Origin: a bacterium | GTDB taxonomy: Bacteria; CAIWAD01 | DNA: 64,000 nucleotides | Assembly (NCBI GenBank): GCA_030685015.1 | Contig: JAUXWS010000043.1 | Span: forward strand, 72,682 to 136,681 | Direction of reading: 5' to 3' | Shown here: positions 44,325-52,688 of the stretch, piece after piece | Layout: each line of letters begins with the position of its first letter | Position numbering within the stretch: position 1 is the stretch's first letter | The notes under the pieces: generated by a model | What the model saw: only the letters and a program-made list of their open reading frames with translations | Told to the model about the DNA's origin: nothing | Database searches by the model: none | Made by a program: the position numbers and the translations under genes

Positions 44325-45224
44325 TCAGGTGGCGGAAGGGACGGATTTCATGGACGGCTCGGCGGAGGACTCCAGGTCCAGCATCTGGCCACCCCCCGGA
44401 TAGGAGGAGGCAACGGCCCGTCGCAGGCCGGAGAGGAGGCTGAGCACGCGGCCCAGGCGGCGGACCTGCTGCTGGATGATCTCCAGCTTGTCGATCGCCT
44501 GTCCATCCCGGCCTTCCAGGTGCAGGGCGAGCAGTTCCGCCTGTCCGGAGATGATGGTCAGGGGATTGTTGATCTCGTGGTTCATGGCGGCCACCAGATC
44601 GGCGATGGCCTTCACCCGCTCACTCTCCACCAGCCGGGCCTGCATCTCGCGCAGGCGCGCGTTGCGGTCGCTCAGCTCCTGGTTGCTGAGGTGGAGGGCA
44701 GCCACCAGGTCCAGGTTCTTCAGAAGCAGGGCAATCTGCGTGCCCAGGATCTCCAGCACGCCGCTCTCCACCCGGGCGAAGGCATCCGCCCGGGAGTGGC
44801 CGAAACTGAGCACGCCCACCAGCTCGTCACCCGCCACCAGAGGCAGTCCGATGTAGGAGCGCAGATCGTGCTGGTCGAGACCGCTGCGCCGGCGCAGGCT
44901 GGGGATGACGATGGGACGCCGCTGCTGTGCGATCCAGGCGGAGAGACCGAAGCCCATCTCGAAGCGGATCACATCGATGGGATTGACCTCGGCCTCGCCC
45001 ACCCGATCGCGGCAGACCAGGCGGTGGCGGCCGGCGTCGTTCTGGAAGAGCGTGGCGCTTTCATAGGGCACGATGCGCCGCAACAGCTGGAACAGGGGCT
45101 GCAGGCTGTCCACCCCCGAGAGCGAGGCCTGCAGCAGGGAGGAAATCTGGCGCAGGACGGCAAGACCCTCGTCGCGACTGGCGCCGGCCTCGGGAGGAGC
45201 GGGACCTGTCGGCCTTTCAGCCAT
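44325..45224 (-). CDS. GAF-HisKA sensor lacking the ATPase domain
   Basis: 299 residues from ATG 45224, which overlaps the stop of the AMIN/TPR gene by 8 nt. A GAF domain covers about residues 30-185 (ESATLFQNDAG, IGLPLVAGDELVGVLSFGHS). A HisKA dimerisation segment follows with the phospho-acceptor His in AAMNHEINNPLTII. After the second HisKA helix the protein ends within about 60 residues, so no HATPase_c domain is present. The tail has YPGGGQMLDLE. It cannot autophosphorylate alone; it may be a phosphotransfer partner, a decoy or a regulator of the flagellar block. A similar protein lies two genes upstream. Confidence 0.82.
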   Translation of the reverse strand: MAERPTGPAPPEAGASRDEGLAVLRQISSLLQASLSGVDSLQPLFQLLRRIVPYESATLFQNDAGRHRLVCRDRVGEAEVNPIDVIRFEMGFGLSAWIAQQRRPIVIPSLRRRSGLDQHDLRSYIGLPLVAGDELVGVLSFGHSRADAFARVESGVLEILGTQIALLLKNLDLVAALHLSNQELSDRNARLREMQARLVESERVKAIADLVAAMNHEINNPLTIISGQAELLALHLEGRDGQAIDKLEIIQQQVRRLGRVLSLLSGLRRAVASSYPGGGQMLDLESSAEPSMKSVPSAT

Positions 45225-46626
45225 TGCCCACCCGCCCGGCCTGCTCACGCAACTCCAGATGCAGGCGCACTTCGTCAACGCCCAGGTTCAGCTCCTCGGC
45301 AATCTCCACGATGGACTTCCGCTCGTCCGCCAGCTGGTAGACGCGCTCCTCGATGGACGCTTCGCCGCGGGCCTGCCGCGTCTGGGTCGCGCCCTGTCCT
45401 TCGGCCTGGGCGGGCGTGGGCTCGCGCAAAATGGGGGCGCCCTCCTCCTGCATCACCTGCCCCAGCTCCTCACGCACACGCCGGGAGACCTCGGCGTACT
45501 CGGTCAGATCATCCTGCCGAGGCAACACCGGCGAGGGCCGGGGCGAGTCCGAGTTGAGGATGCGCTCGCGCACCAGGGCGTCCACCTTGCGGCGCAGGCG
45601 CAGCTCGGCGACCGCGAAGGCGACCAAACCCAGGACCGCGCCCATGAGCAGGCCCGGCACGATGGTCATGCTCCCCTTGCCGGCTTCCTTCTCTGGTTTA
45701 CGATAAAGATCGGCCGGACCCAGGCCGCCCCCCTGGCGCAACACGGCCAGGTAGAAGCTGAGATCCTCCTCCACCATCTCGCCGCCCGGCACGACTCCCT
45801 GGGCGTCGGGCGAGGCCAGGCGCGCCAGCAGCGGCTGCAACTGGGACTTCCATTTGGCATCGCCCGTCAAAGGCTCCAGGAGGGCCCTGGCCCGGTATTC
45901 GTCCCCCTTGCCCAGATAGGCCTGCGCCAGGAGAAAGCGGCCCCAGGGGTGGTTGGGATGGCGGGCCGCCACCTGCTCCAGATAGGCCATCGCCCCGGCG
46001 CTGTCGCCCAGTTGAAGCAGAAGCTCGCCCACCAGCAAGCGGCGACGCTCGTCGGCGGGCAGGCCATCAAGGCGTCGATCGGAAGCGGTCAACTCATCCT
46101 TGCCGGCTTTGGCGGGGGCTGGCGGCGGGCTGCCCGTCTCTTTGGAAGGCACTGGCGTAGACGGCCTGGGCTGGGCGGGTGCGACCGCGGCCGCTTCCTT
46201 GGCCGGCCCGCTCTTGGACGCCTCACCCTTGTCACGGCCAAGCCCTCCCCGCGAATAGAAATCGAGGGCGATCTTGTAGGGCGTCTCATCCAGCGACATG
46301 TGCCGGACCCGGTCCATGCCCTGCGCCTGGATGCGCCATGTGAGCGAGTTGTCCGTCTTGCGCAGTTGGCTGGCATCCAACACGCCACCCGTGTTGATGG
46401 AGACCTTCTCCGCCATGCGGCGATTGATGTCCCCCTGGAGGATCAGGTCGACGTAGCCTTCCGCCAGATTTTCCGCCACTTGGTACTGGGTGGGTGCGGA
46501 CAGGTCGAAGACGACGCGCACAAAGGACTGGTGTGGGAACCAGCGCAGGCCCTCGAGCCAGGTCGCCCGCCCGGGGATGGTCAGCAACAGGATGGCCAAC
46601 AGCCAGGCGGCCAGTTTGGAATTCAT
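45217..46626 (-). CDS. AMIN-TPR membrane protein with C-terminal HTH-like segment
   Basis: 469 residues. The signal peptide or anchor (LAAWLLAILLLTIPGRA) is followed by an AMIN-like domain (residues 29-125, FVRVVFDLSAPTQYQVAENL), a Pro/Ala linker, TPR repeats (residues 185-270), a transmembrane helix near 325-342 (MTIVPGLLMGAVLGLVAFAVA), and a cytoplasmic end whose last 40 residues look like a helix-turn-helix (IEERVYQLADERKSIVEIAEELNL). The mix of periplasmic cell-wall domain and cytoplasmic HTH-like part recalls FimV-like polar hub proteins. It is coupled to the two sensor genes, so a role in polar placement or flagellar function is inferred. Confidence 0.68.
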   Translation of the reverse strand: MNSKLAAWLLAILLLTIPGRATWLEGLRWFPHQSFVRVVFDLSAPTQYQVAENLAEGYVDLILQGDINRRMAEKVSINTGGVLDASQLRKTDNSLTWRIQAQGMDRVRHMSLDETPYKIALDFYSRGGLGRDKGEASKSGPAKEAAAVAPAQPRPSTPVPSKETGSPPPAPAKAGKDELTASDRRLDGLPADERRRLLVGELLLQLGDSAGAMAYLEQVAARHPNHPWGRFLLAQAYLGKGDEYRARALLEPLTGDAKWKSQLQPLLARLASPDAQGVVPGGEMVEEDLSFYLAVLRQGGGLGPADLYRKPEKEAGKGSMTIVPGLLMGAVLGLVAFAVAELRLRRKVDALVRERILNSDSPRPSPVLPRQDDLTEYAEVSRRVREELGQVMQEEGAPILREPTPAQAEGQGATQTRQARGEASIEERVYQLADERKSIVEIAEELNLGVDEVRLHLELREQAGRVGNG

Positions 46627-47888
46627 GGGTGGGCTACCTCCGGATCCGGGCTCGGCGGCTGCGCGGAGCTTTCCTCCAGCTTCGCGTCCGTCCCGCCGGG
46701 TTCGATGTCAAGCATGTCCGTCTCGCCCAGGTAGCGTACCCGGCGCACGACACTGACCTGCTCCAGCTTGTGGGCGACCGCCTCGATCTGGCGGGCGCTG
46801 CGCTCCGCCGTGTCGATGCGTTGCAGGATCTCCGGCGTGGCCAGGCCCTCCAACTCCCGGCGCAGGAGGAAGAGGTTGCCGACAATGGCCGTCAGCGGAT
46901 TGTTGATCTCGTGGTTGACCGTGACGGCGGCCAGCATGACCGCCTTGAGCGTTTCCGCCTCACGGGCCTGCTCCTCCAGGCGACGCCGCTCGGTCAGATC
47001 GCGCAGAATGATCATGCAGGTGGCCTCGCTGGGGTGGGTCGGCGCCAGCGGACTGAGGGAAAGCTGGGCCAGGACCGGTCCCAGGCCGGGCAAGGCGGGA
47101 TTGCAGAGGTCCAGCTCGAGCAGGGCCCGCTCCCGCCGCTGGATGCCTCCCAGCAGGGCGGACCCGCCCTCGCCCGTTCTCGCGAAGTCCGGCAGGCACC
47201 GGCCCACCAGGCGCTCACGGGGCTCGCCCAGCCACTGCGTGCGGGCGTTGGCGTAGGTGATCCGCCCCTCGTCGTCCACCAGCAGGATCAAGTCGCTGGC
47301 GCTGTCGATCATCTCCTGCAGCTGGCGCCGGCTGTCCTCGAGATGCTCCACCAGGCGGGCGTTCTCGAGGGCGGTGGCCGCCTGGCCGGCGGCAAAGGCC
47401 AGCAGGTCCATCTGGTGACTGGTGAGGTCCTCGTCCAGCTGCGGCGACCGGACCAGCAGCACGCCAATGCCCGTTCCCATCACGATGAGGGGAATGAGCA
47501 GATCGCTGCAATCGGGGGAGGCGTCATCCAGGCGGGGCACGGAGATGGGTCGTTGCTCGTCCAGCACCCAGCGCGTGATGCCATCCTCCTGGAGGGAGTG
47601 CAGCGTGTGGCGCAGGCCCAGGGAGGGATCGCCCACCGCCACCAGGTCTTCGCCCTGCAACAGGAAGAGGCCCGTCTCCGGCGCCGGCAGGACATGGCCC
47701 AGGATGTCGGTCAGCCCGGCGAGGATCTCCTCGGGCGAGGCGGAACTGCGGATGGTGCGGGCCAGGGCCTGGATCTCGCGCAACTCGTCCAGGCTTTCCC
47801 GCAGCTGCCGGACCTTCTCCTCGAGCAGGCGGAACTCCTCCCCCAGATCGCCGCCCGGCGCACCGTCGCGGAGTGCCTCAGACATCAT
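46623..47888 (-). CDS. GAF-PAS-HisKA sensor lacking the ATPase domain
   Basis: 421 residues from ATG 47888 (or 47885). A coiled coil (DLGEEFRLLEEKVRQLRESL) precedes a GAF domain (residues about 45-185), a PAS domain (SASDLILLVDDEGRITYANA) and a HisKA segment with AAVTVNHEINNPLTAIV. The protein stops about 90 residues after the His with no HATPase domain. The tail motif YLGETDMLDIE matches that of the second sensor downstream, so the two form a paralogous pair. It overlaps the HDOD stop by 8-11 nt. Like its partner it may relay or bind signals but cannot make ATP-dependent phosphate itself. Confidence 0.82.
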   Translation of the reverse strand: MMSEALRDGAPGGDLGEEFRLLEEKVRQLRESLDELREIQALARTIRSSASPEEILAGLTDILGHVLPAPETGLFLLQGEDLVAVGDPSLGLRHTLHSLQEDGITRWVLDEQRPISVPRLDDASPDCSDLLIPLIVMGTGIGVLLVRSPQLDEDLTSHQMDLLAFAAGQAATALENARLVEHLEDSRRQLQEMIDSASDLILLVDDEGRITYANARTQWLGEPRERLVGRCLPDFARTGEGGSALLGGIQRRERALLELDLCNPALPGLGPVLAQLSLSPLAPTHPSEATCMIILRDLTERRRLEEQAREAETLKAVMLAAVTVNHEINNPLTAIVGNLFLLRRELEGLATPEILQRIDTAERSARQIEAVAHKLEQVSVVRRVRYLGETDMLDIEPGGTDAKLEESSAQPPSPDPEVAHP

Positions 47889-48798
47889 GGCCCACCTCGC
47901 TGTCCGGCAGGGGACGGCCCAGGACCAGGCCGCGGAAGGTCTCCGCCCGCTGCAGCTCGGCCTGGAACTGTTCCAAGTACCAGACCAGGTCGGTCTCGCC
48001 GCGGGAGTTGCGCCGCAGGCCCAGGACATCGGCCGCCCCCTCCTCCACGCCGCCCAGCCGGCCCTCTTGATGAGGATTGCGGCTGCTGCGGTGGGCCATG
48101 TACTCCGCCACGTGCAGAATGCAGGTGAGGGGACTGCGCTCCTCCTGCCGCATGGGCATGTGATGCCAGTGGATGGCGTCGCAGATGGCCTCGGGCAGAT
48201 TCCAGTGTCGACAGAGGGTGCCGCCGATCTCGGCGTGGCTCATGCCCAGCAGCTCGTGCTCGATGGTCCAGAGGGGCTGGTCGCTCCCCGCCAGCGCTTC
48301 CTGGATGCGCTGGAACTCCTCGGGCAGGTAGCGGGCCACGACCAAGCGACCGATGTCGTGCAACAGGCCCGCCACGAAGGCCTCGCCCACCGTGCGGTTG
48401 TGGGCCGTGCGCTGCAGCATGCGCGAGGCGACGGCCGTGGACACGCTGTGCTCCCAGAAGTCGCCCATGCCCCCGTCGCCCTCGTGGCTGAGGTTGATCC
48501 GCTCCACCAGGCTGGCCGAGACGGCCAGGTCGCGCACCGTGTTGAAGCCCAGCACGACAATGGCCAGGTTGATGGTGCCGATGCGCCGGGGGAAGCCGTA
48601 GTAGGCGCTGTTGGCCATCTTCAGCATGCGGGCTGTGAGGGCGGGGTCGCCCGCGATGAGGCGGGCCAGCGTGGCGGCGTTGGTGCGCGGATTGTCCACC
48701 AGCTGGATGATCTTGGCCACCACGGTGGGCAGGGTGGGCAGATCGTGGATGCCCTGCGCGATCCGGCGGATGCGGCCTATGTTGGCGGTCACGGTCAT
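47878..48798 (-). CDS. HDOD domain protein
   Basis: 306 residues, the HDOD output domain filling most of it (LPTLPTVVAKIIQLVDNP, MANSAYYGFPRRIGTINLAI, GLLHDIGRLVVARYLPEEF, EICDAIHWHH-type end). The HD metal motif is present but HDOD proteins are usually regulatory rather than hydrolytic. It is one base-overlapped with the hypothetical gene upstream and coupled to the sensor downstream. In flagellar operons such proteins tune motility and c-di-GMP signalling. Confidence 0.88.
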   Translation of the reverse strand: MTVTANIGRIRRIAQGIHDLPTLPTVVAKIIQLVDNPRTNAATLARLIAGDPALTARMLKMANSAYYGFPRRIGTINLAIVVLGFNTVRDLAVSASLVERINLSHEGDGGMGDFWEHSVSTAVASRMLQRTAHNRTVGEAFVAGLLHDIGRLVVARYLPEEFQRIQEALAGSDQPLWTIEHELLGMSHAEIGGTLCRHWNLPEAICDAIHWHHMPMRQEERSPLTCILHVAEYMAHRSSRNPHQEGRLGGVEEGAADVLGLRRNSRGETDLVWYLEQFQAELQRAETFRGLVLGRPLPDSEVGHDV

Positions 48799-49154
48799 CA
48801 GACGCGCAGGTCCAGATGCTGCCCCGTCTCCGGTGAAGCTGTCTTGCCGCGCCGCCGCACCACCTCCGCCTCCTCCCCGCTTGCGGCCTCCCGGCCGCGG
48901 ATGTCCAGGCGATCCACCGGTTCCAGGGGCGCCGCCTCCGCCACCGGCGGCTCCATCGCCGGCCCGGCCCGGTCGGCCTCCTCCTGCTGACGGGCAAGTT
49001 CCTCTTCGAAACGGCGGCTCTCGCGGCCGTCGACGGGAGGCCGCTCTTGATCAGCCGGCGCCTCGCGGCGGATCCCCTGCCGCACCCGCGGACGCTGTCC
49101 GCCGTCGATGGGCGCCACTCGGCGCTCCGTCTCCTGTCGCCGGATCGTGTTCAT
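48798..49154 (-). CDS. Small charged hypothetical protein in the fliA operon
   Basis: 118 residues, almost all low-complexity and charged (Arg, Glu, Gln, Pro), with no hydrophobic helix and no recognised domain. It is sandwiched between fliA and HDOD with TGATG overlap on one side and 1 nt from fliA's stop on the other, which argues it is a real gene. Its position between sigma28 and the signalling genes suggests a small regulator or chaperone, but this is inference. Confidence is lowered by its composition. Confidence 0.6.
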   Translation of the reverse strand: MNTIRRQETERRVAPIDGGQRPRVRQGIRREAPADQERPPVDGRESRRFEEELARQQEEADRAGPAMEPPVAEAAPLEPVDRLDIRGREAASGEEAEVVRRRGKTASPETGQHLDLRV

Positions 49155-49155
49155 C

Positions 49156-49917
49156 TCACATGCTTATCAGCCGTCGGATGTGCTGCTTCATGCTCATGAT
49201 GATCTTGGTGTGGATCTGGCTGACCCGGCTCTCGGAGATGTCGAGCACCTTGCCGATTTCCTTGAGGGTCAGTTCCTCGTAATAGTACAGCGCGATGACC
49301 AGCTTGTCCTGTTCCGGCAGGCGGTTGATCAGCTCGATCAGGAGGGTGCGGATCTCCTTGCGCTCCATCAACTCCAGCGGGCTGTCGTTGGCGGAGTCGG
49401 CCACCAGGTCGTACAAGTTGCTGCTTTGGTCGCCGTCCCCCGAGAGAGGCCGGTCGAAGGAGAGCAGGGTGGTGGCGCTCACATCGTCCACCAGCTTGTG
49501 GTACTCGGCCAGGGAGAGGTCCATGCGATGGGCGATCTCCTCATCGGTGGGCAGACGGCCCATCTCGTTCTCGAGGAGCGAGATCGTGTTCTCCAGCAGC
49601 TTCTCCTTCGAGCGGATGGACCGCGGCACCCAGTCGAAATCCCGCAGGCCGTCCAGGATGGAGCCGCGGATGCGCGGAATGGCGTAGGTCTCGAACTTGA
49701 AGCCGAAGTCCGGATTGAAGTTCTCCACCGAGTTGATCAGGCCCATGATGCCGGAGCCCACCAGGTCGTCCAGGTGGACGGAATGGGGCAGGGACATCTT
49801 CATGCGGCCGGCCACCTGTTTGACCACGGGCAGGTAGGCCACCAGCAAGGCCTCCTTGTTGCCCGCGCTGGGATCCTTGCGGTAGGCGTCCCACAATTGA
49901 TCGGCCTGGATTCCCAT
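49156..49917 (-). CDS. fliA: RNA polymerase sigma factor FliA (sigma28)
   Basis: Directs late flagellar gene transcription. The 253-residue protein has regions 2 (HLDDLVGSGIMGLINSVENFNPDFGFKFETYAIPRIRGSILDGLRDFDWVPRS, matched in parts), 3 (LPTDEEIAHRMDLSLAEY) and 4 (LPEQDKLVIALYYYEELTLKEIGKVLDISESRVSQIH). The group is the FliA/WhiG branch. It lies immediately downstream of an inserted IS element; 38 nt of native sequence remains before the ATG, so its native read-through from flhG may be lost or now driven from IS promoters. Confidence 0.95.
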   Translation of the reverse strand: MGIQADQLWDAYRKDPSAGNKEALLVAYLPVVKQVAGRMKMSLPHSVHLDDLVGSGIMGLINSVENFNPDFGFKFETYAIPRIRGSILDGLRDFDWVPRSIRSKEKLLENTISLLENEMGRLPTDEEIAHRMDLSLAEYHKLVDDVSATTLLSFDRPLSGDGDQSSNLYDLVADSANDSPLELMERKEIRTLLIELINRLPEQDKLVIALYYYEELTLKEIGKVLDISESRVSQIHTKIIMSMKQHIRRLISM

Positions 49918-49955
49918 GCCCGCTTCCCCCTATGGCCCCCGTCGGGGACTTCCTG

Positions 49956-49969
49956 TCAGAGCTTGTGAA
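49956..49969 (+). repeat. IS left terminal inverted repeat
   Basis: TCAGAGCTTGTGAA, 11 of 14 identical to the reverse complement of the right end. Marks the fliA-side boundary of the element. Confidence 0.65.
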
Positions 49970-50127
49970 TCAATTGCGACCCCCGATCCTGCTCCTCGAT
50001 CGCGTGGTGGATCGCAGCAGCCACATCACGACGTTGCGTCCCTTATGTGATCACCTGGTGCTCCTCTTGCGTCATGGTCCAGGCAGACGTGTGCCCCGGC
50101 TGTGCTTCCATCACAGGATGCCTGACT

Positions 50128-51471
50128 TCAAGCGGCCTGGAGGGCAATCTCCCGTCTGAGGTTGTGCGCCAATGCATACCACAACAACACGGCGAGTGCC
50201 TTCAATCGACCGCGTACCCTGAATTGCCACAGGCCGCGGTTGCGCGCCTGCGCATTGACGCACTCCGCCGTCGCCGCACGCTCCTTGTAGAGATCCTTGC
50301 CTTCCTCGCTCCCCATCCGCATCCGCCAAGCCGCCACGGCGGGCGTGTCCGTGCGGTGCGCACGGTAGCGATCCCGTTGTGGATCCTTCGGCCGGGGAAC
50401 TGGTGCGTAGACCGTCGTGCCCCGCCCGTCCAACACGTCGATCTGACCCAGATGGGTGTAGCCGCCGTCCACCAGCCAGGCCGTCGGACGCACACCATGC
50501 TGGACGCTCACCTGCTCGACCATGGGTTCCAGTCGACCCATGTCGCTGCCCGTCATCACCACGTCCACACCCACAATCACCTGCGTGGCCGTGTCGGTGG
50601 CCAATTGCGCATTGTAGGCCGGACGAAAGCCACCATCCGCCATCTTCATCACATGCGCGTCCACATCCGTCGTCGATGCCCGCGGCTCATGTTCCTTCGG
50701 CTGGGGTGATCCGGGCTTCGACCCGCCCCGCTTCCGTGACGGGCGGGGTGAGCGCTGCTCCAACTCCTGCAAGGCCGTCAGCGCCGACTGCACCCGCGCC
50801 TCCCGTTCCCGCGCCGCACGCTCCCGCGCCGCTTGACTGCGGGTCCGACTGGCGGCCGGATCCGCCTCCACCTCCTGCTTCAATGCCGCCACCTGCGCGT
50901 GCGCCTGACGAAGATGCTCCTTCAGCGTCTCCCGGCGACGAAAGCTGCTCGCCCCTGCCGATGCCCGGATCCGCATCCCGTCCTGCGCCACCCGCTCCAT
51001 CCGCACAAGCCCCTTGTGCACCAACACCGCCACATGGCGGGCCAACAGCTCATCCAGCATGTCGGGATGGCCCACCCGGAAATCCGACAGCGTGTGGTGA
51101 TTCACGCCCACGCCACCGCACATCCACCGGTAGGCATCGTGGCTTACGCACAGCCGCGCAAGCTCGCGGGCCGAACCGATCCCGTCCAGCGTGGCCAACA
51201 GCCAAAGCCCCAAGAGGATCGCCGGGTCGATCGGGCTCCGGCCGCTCCCCCCTTCCACGGTCTGGATGCCCGCGTAGAAGCGCGACAGATCCTGCGCCTC
51301 CACGAAGGCCCAGACGGCGCGCGCCTGATGATCCCGGCCAAGGGTCGCATCCAGCTCGCAGGGTCGAAGCTCAAGCTGGTTGCGAATCGCCCGCTGCACG
51401 CGAAGCACACGCCCAAGAGTCGGATCCGGCAACGCCGGATCGTGCAGATGAGGGGAGTCAATCGGGTGCAT
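50128..51471 (-). CDS. IS1182-family transposase
   Basis: 447 residues from ATG 51471, which has GGAGG 6 nt upstream; an earlier in-frame start at 51528 lies within the terminal repeat. An N-terminal domain like DUF772 (ELRPCELDATLGRDHQARAVWAFVE, split) is followed by the DDE core with QDGMRIRASAG, a long charged linker (KEHLRQAHAQVAALKQEVEAD), and the second catalytic part TDVDAHVMKMADGGFRPAYNAQ and VDGGYTHLGQIDVLDG. The C-terminal end has RNRGLWQFRVRGRLKALAVLLWYALAHNLRR, typical of IS1182 transposases. The frame is intact, so the element may still be active. Confidence 0.92.
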   Translation of the reverse strand: MHPIDSPHLHDPALPDPTLGRVLRVQRAIRNQLELRPCELDATLGRDHQARAVWAFVEAQDLSRFYAGIQTVEGGSGRSPIDPAILLGLWLLATLDGIGSARELARLCVSHDAYRWMCGGVGVNHHTLSDFRVGHPDMLDELLARHVAVLVHKGLVRMERVAQDGMRIRASAGASSFRRRETLKEHLRQAHAQVAALKQEVEADPAASRTRSQAARERAAREREARVQSALTALQELEQRSPRPSRKRGGSKPGSPQPKEHEPRASTTDVDAHVMKMADGGFRPAYNAQLATDTATQVIVGVDVVMTGSDMGRLEPMVEQVSVQHGVRPTAWLVDGGYTHLGQIDVLDGRGTTVYAPVPRPKDPQRDRYRAHRTDTPAVAAWRMRMGSEEGKDLYKERAATAECVNAQARNRGLWQFRVRGRLKALAVLLWYALAHNLRREIALQAA

Positions 51472-51523
51472 TAAGTACCTCCACGCTGGGCTTGTGTCAC
51501 ACAATAACTCAGTGGGAGGTTTT

Positions 51524-51537
51524 TTCACAGACTCTCA
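51524..51537 (-). repeat. IS right terminal inverted repeat
   Basis: TGAGAGTCTGTGAA read on the minus strand. It includes the TGA stop codon of the adjacent small membrane protein gene, so the insertion point is at that stop codon. Confidence 0.65.
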
Positions 51538-51921
51538 GTTGTCGGCCTTCTGCTCCGCGGCGCCCGCCTCGGCCGCCGGCGCGGCCGTGCGCCGCTCCTC
51601 GAGGACTTCCATCAGATCGCCCATTTGATCCCGCCGGCTGCGCCGCTCCTGCAGGATGCGCTGCTCGGACTCGCGGGCCCGATTGAGGTTGGCGTGAAGC
51701 TCTTGTTCACGCTGATGATAAAGGTGGTACTTCCAGCCCACGCGGATCGTCCCACCCGTCAGGCTGACGACCAGCCAGACGAAGAAGGCCCGGTACATGG
51801 CCGTCCAGAGGGGCAGCTCGGCACCCAACCCCATCAGGAAGGCCCCAAGAAAGACCAGCACGCTCACCTTGGTGAAGATGAGGTCGCCGGAGGAGTTCGC
51901 ACTCGCGGATTTGGCACTCAT
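51535..51921 (-). CDS. Small membrane protein with coiled-coil, downstream of flhG
   Basis: 128 residues from ATG 51921 (an upstream start at 51933 is possible). Two hydrophobic helices (VSVLVFLGAFLMGLGAELPLW and YRAFFVWLVVSLTGG) are followed by a charged coiled coil (REQELHANLNRARESEQRILQERRSRR) and an acidic tail. Overlap with flhG as ATGA makes it the sixth coupled gene of the flagellar run. Its stop codon lies inside the IS terminal repeat, so the gene is probably complete but the last residues could be altered. No family recognised; a membrane adaptor of the flagellar base is inferred. Confidence 0.7.
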   Translation of the reverse strand: MSAKSASANSSGDLIFTKVSVLVFLGAFLMGLGAELPLWTAMYRAFFVWLVVSLTGGTIRVGWKYHLYHQREQELHANLNRARESEQRILQERRSRRDQMGDLMEVLEERRTAAPAAEAGAAEQKADN

Positions 51922-52688
51922 GTCGGGATCCAATCAGTTGCCTTCGAGGCTTCCGCCACCGCGTGCCCTGCCACCGCAGCCTCCCTGGCCGGGTGGACGC
52001 CCGCCTCCGGCGATCGCATCAACTGCCGGGCCGCTTGTCGCAGGCAGCGCGAGGCGGGATGGTTCGGGTACATGCGGGTGAAGGGCCGTCCCTCCCGCGT
52101 GCTGCGTGCGATCTCCGCCGCCGCGGGCAGGCAGCCCAGCTCGGGGGCCTGGATGCCGTAATGCCGCTCCAAGCGGCGCTGGAAGCCGGCCGCGCTGGTC
52201 TGCCAATTCCCCGGCCCCTCCATCCGGTTGTGCAGGAGGTGCAAGGTCCGGTCGGGCCAATGGCGCAGGACATGACCGGCCAGCATCAGGCTGCGGGAGT
52301 CCATCCCGGCGCGTCCGTCCACCAGCAGGAGGATCTCGCCGGCCGCCCGGAACCAGGGGTTGTCCTTGACGTGAAGACCGGTGAAACGGTCGACCAGGAC
52401 AACATCTGCGTCCCGGGCCAGGACGGGCAGAAAAGCCGGCAGTGCCGCCTCGTCGCACAACTCCAGCGGAGCCAGGGTGGGACCCTGCTCCTGGGTCAGG
52501 AGGCAGGCCGGGCCATCCCGGCGGACCGGTCGGCCGGTGGGCAGCGCGGGACCCATCGTGCCCAGGGAGCTGACCAGCACCACGTCCCGCCCGACCCCGC
52601 ACCAGGCGTCGGCCAGGGCCAGGGCCACCGTGCTGGCCCCCAGACCGGCGGGCAGGCCCGCCACCAGGATGATGCGTCCCTTGCTCAT
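51918..52688 (-). CDS. flhG: FlhG/MinD-like ATPase with degenerate P-loop
   Basis: FlhG (FleN/YlxH) sets flagellum number and position with FlhF. This 256-residue protein sits at the FlhG position and has the MinD/ParA overall layout. In the Walker A region (GLPAGLGAST, residues 11-20) both lysines of the normal GKGGVGKT/S motif are replaced, and the conserved DAD/Walker A' segment is VSSLG. The ATPase core is therefore probably inactive. LDRFTGLH-type text (VDRFTGLH) sits at the Walker B place. It is coupled to flhF by ATGA and to the small membrane protein gene. It could act as a non-hydrolysing placement factor, or I may be misreading a distant ParA relative. Confidence 0.75.
   Translation of the reverse strand: MSKGRIILVAGLPAGLGASTVALALADAWCGVGRDVVLVSSLGTMGPALPTGRPVRRDGPACLLTQEQGPTLAPLELCDEAALPAFLPVLARDADVVLVDRFTGLHVKDNPWFRAAGEILLLVDGRAGMDSRSLMLAGHVLRHWPDRTLHLLHNRMEGPGNWQTSAAGFQRRLERHYGIQAPELGCLPAAAEIARSTREGRPFTRMYPNHPASRCLRQAARQLMRSPEAGVHPAREAAVAGHAVAEASKATDWIPT

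Larger units (their letters stand above)
49956..51537 (-). mobile_element. IS1182-type insertion sequence within the flagellar operon
   Basis: Terminal inverted repeats match at 11 of 14 positions: TCAGAGCTTGTGAA (49956-49969, plus) versus TGAGAGTCTGTGAA (51537-51524, minus). One transposase ORF fills the element. The right end coincides with the stop codon of the small membrane protein gene, and the left end lies 38 nt before fliA. No target duplication is visible at either side. At about 1.58 kb it fits an IS1182-family element. About 170 nt between the left end and the transposase stop are non-coding. Confidence 0.82.
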
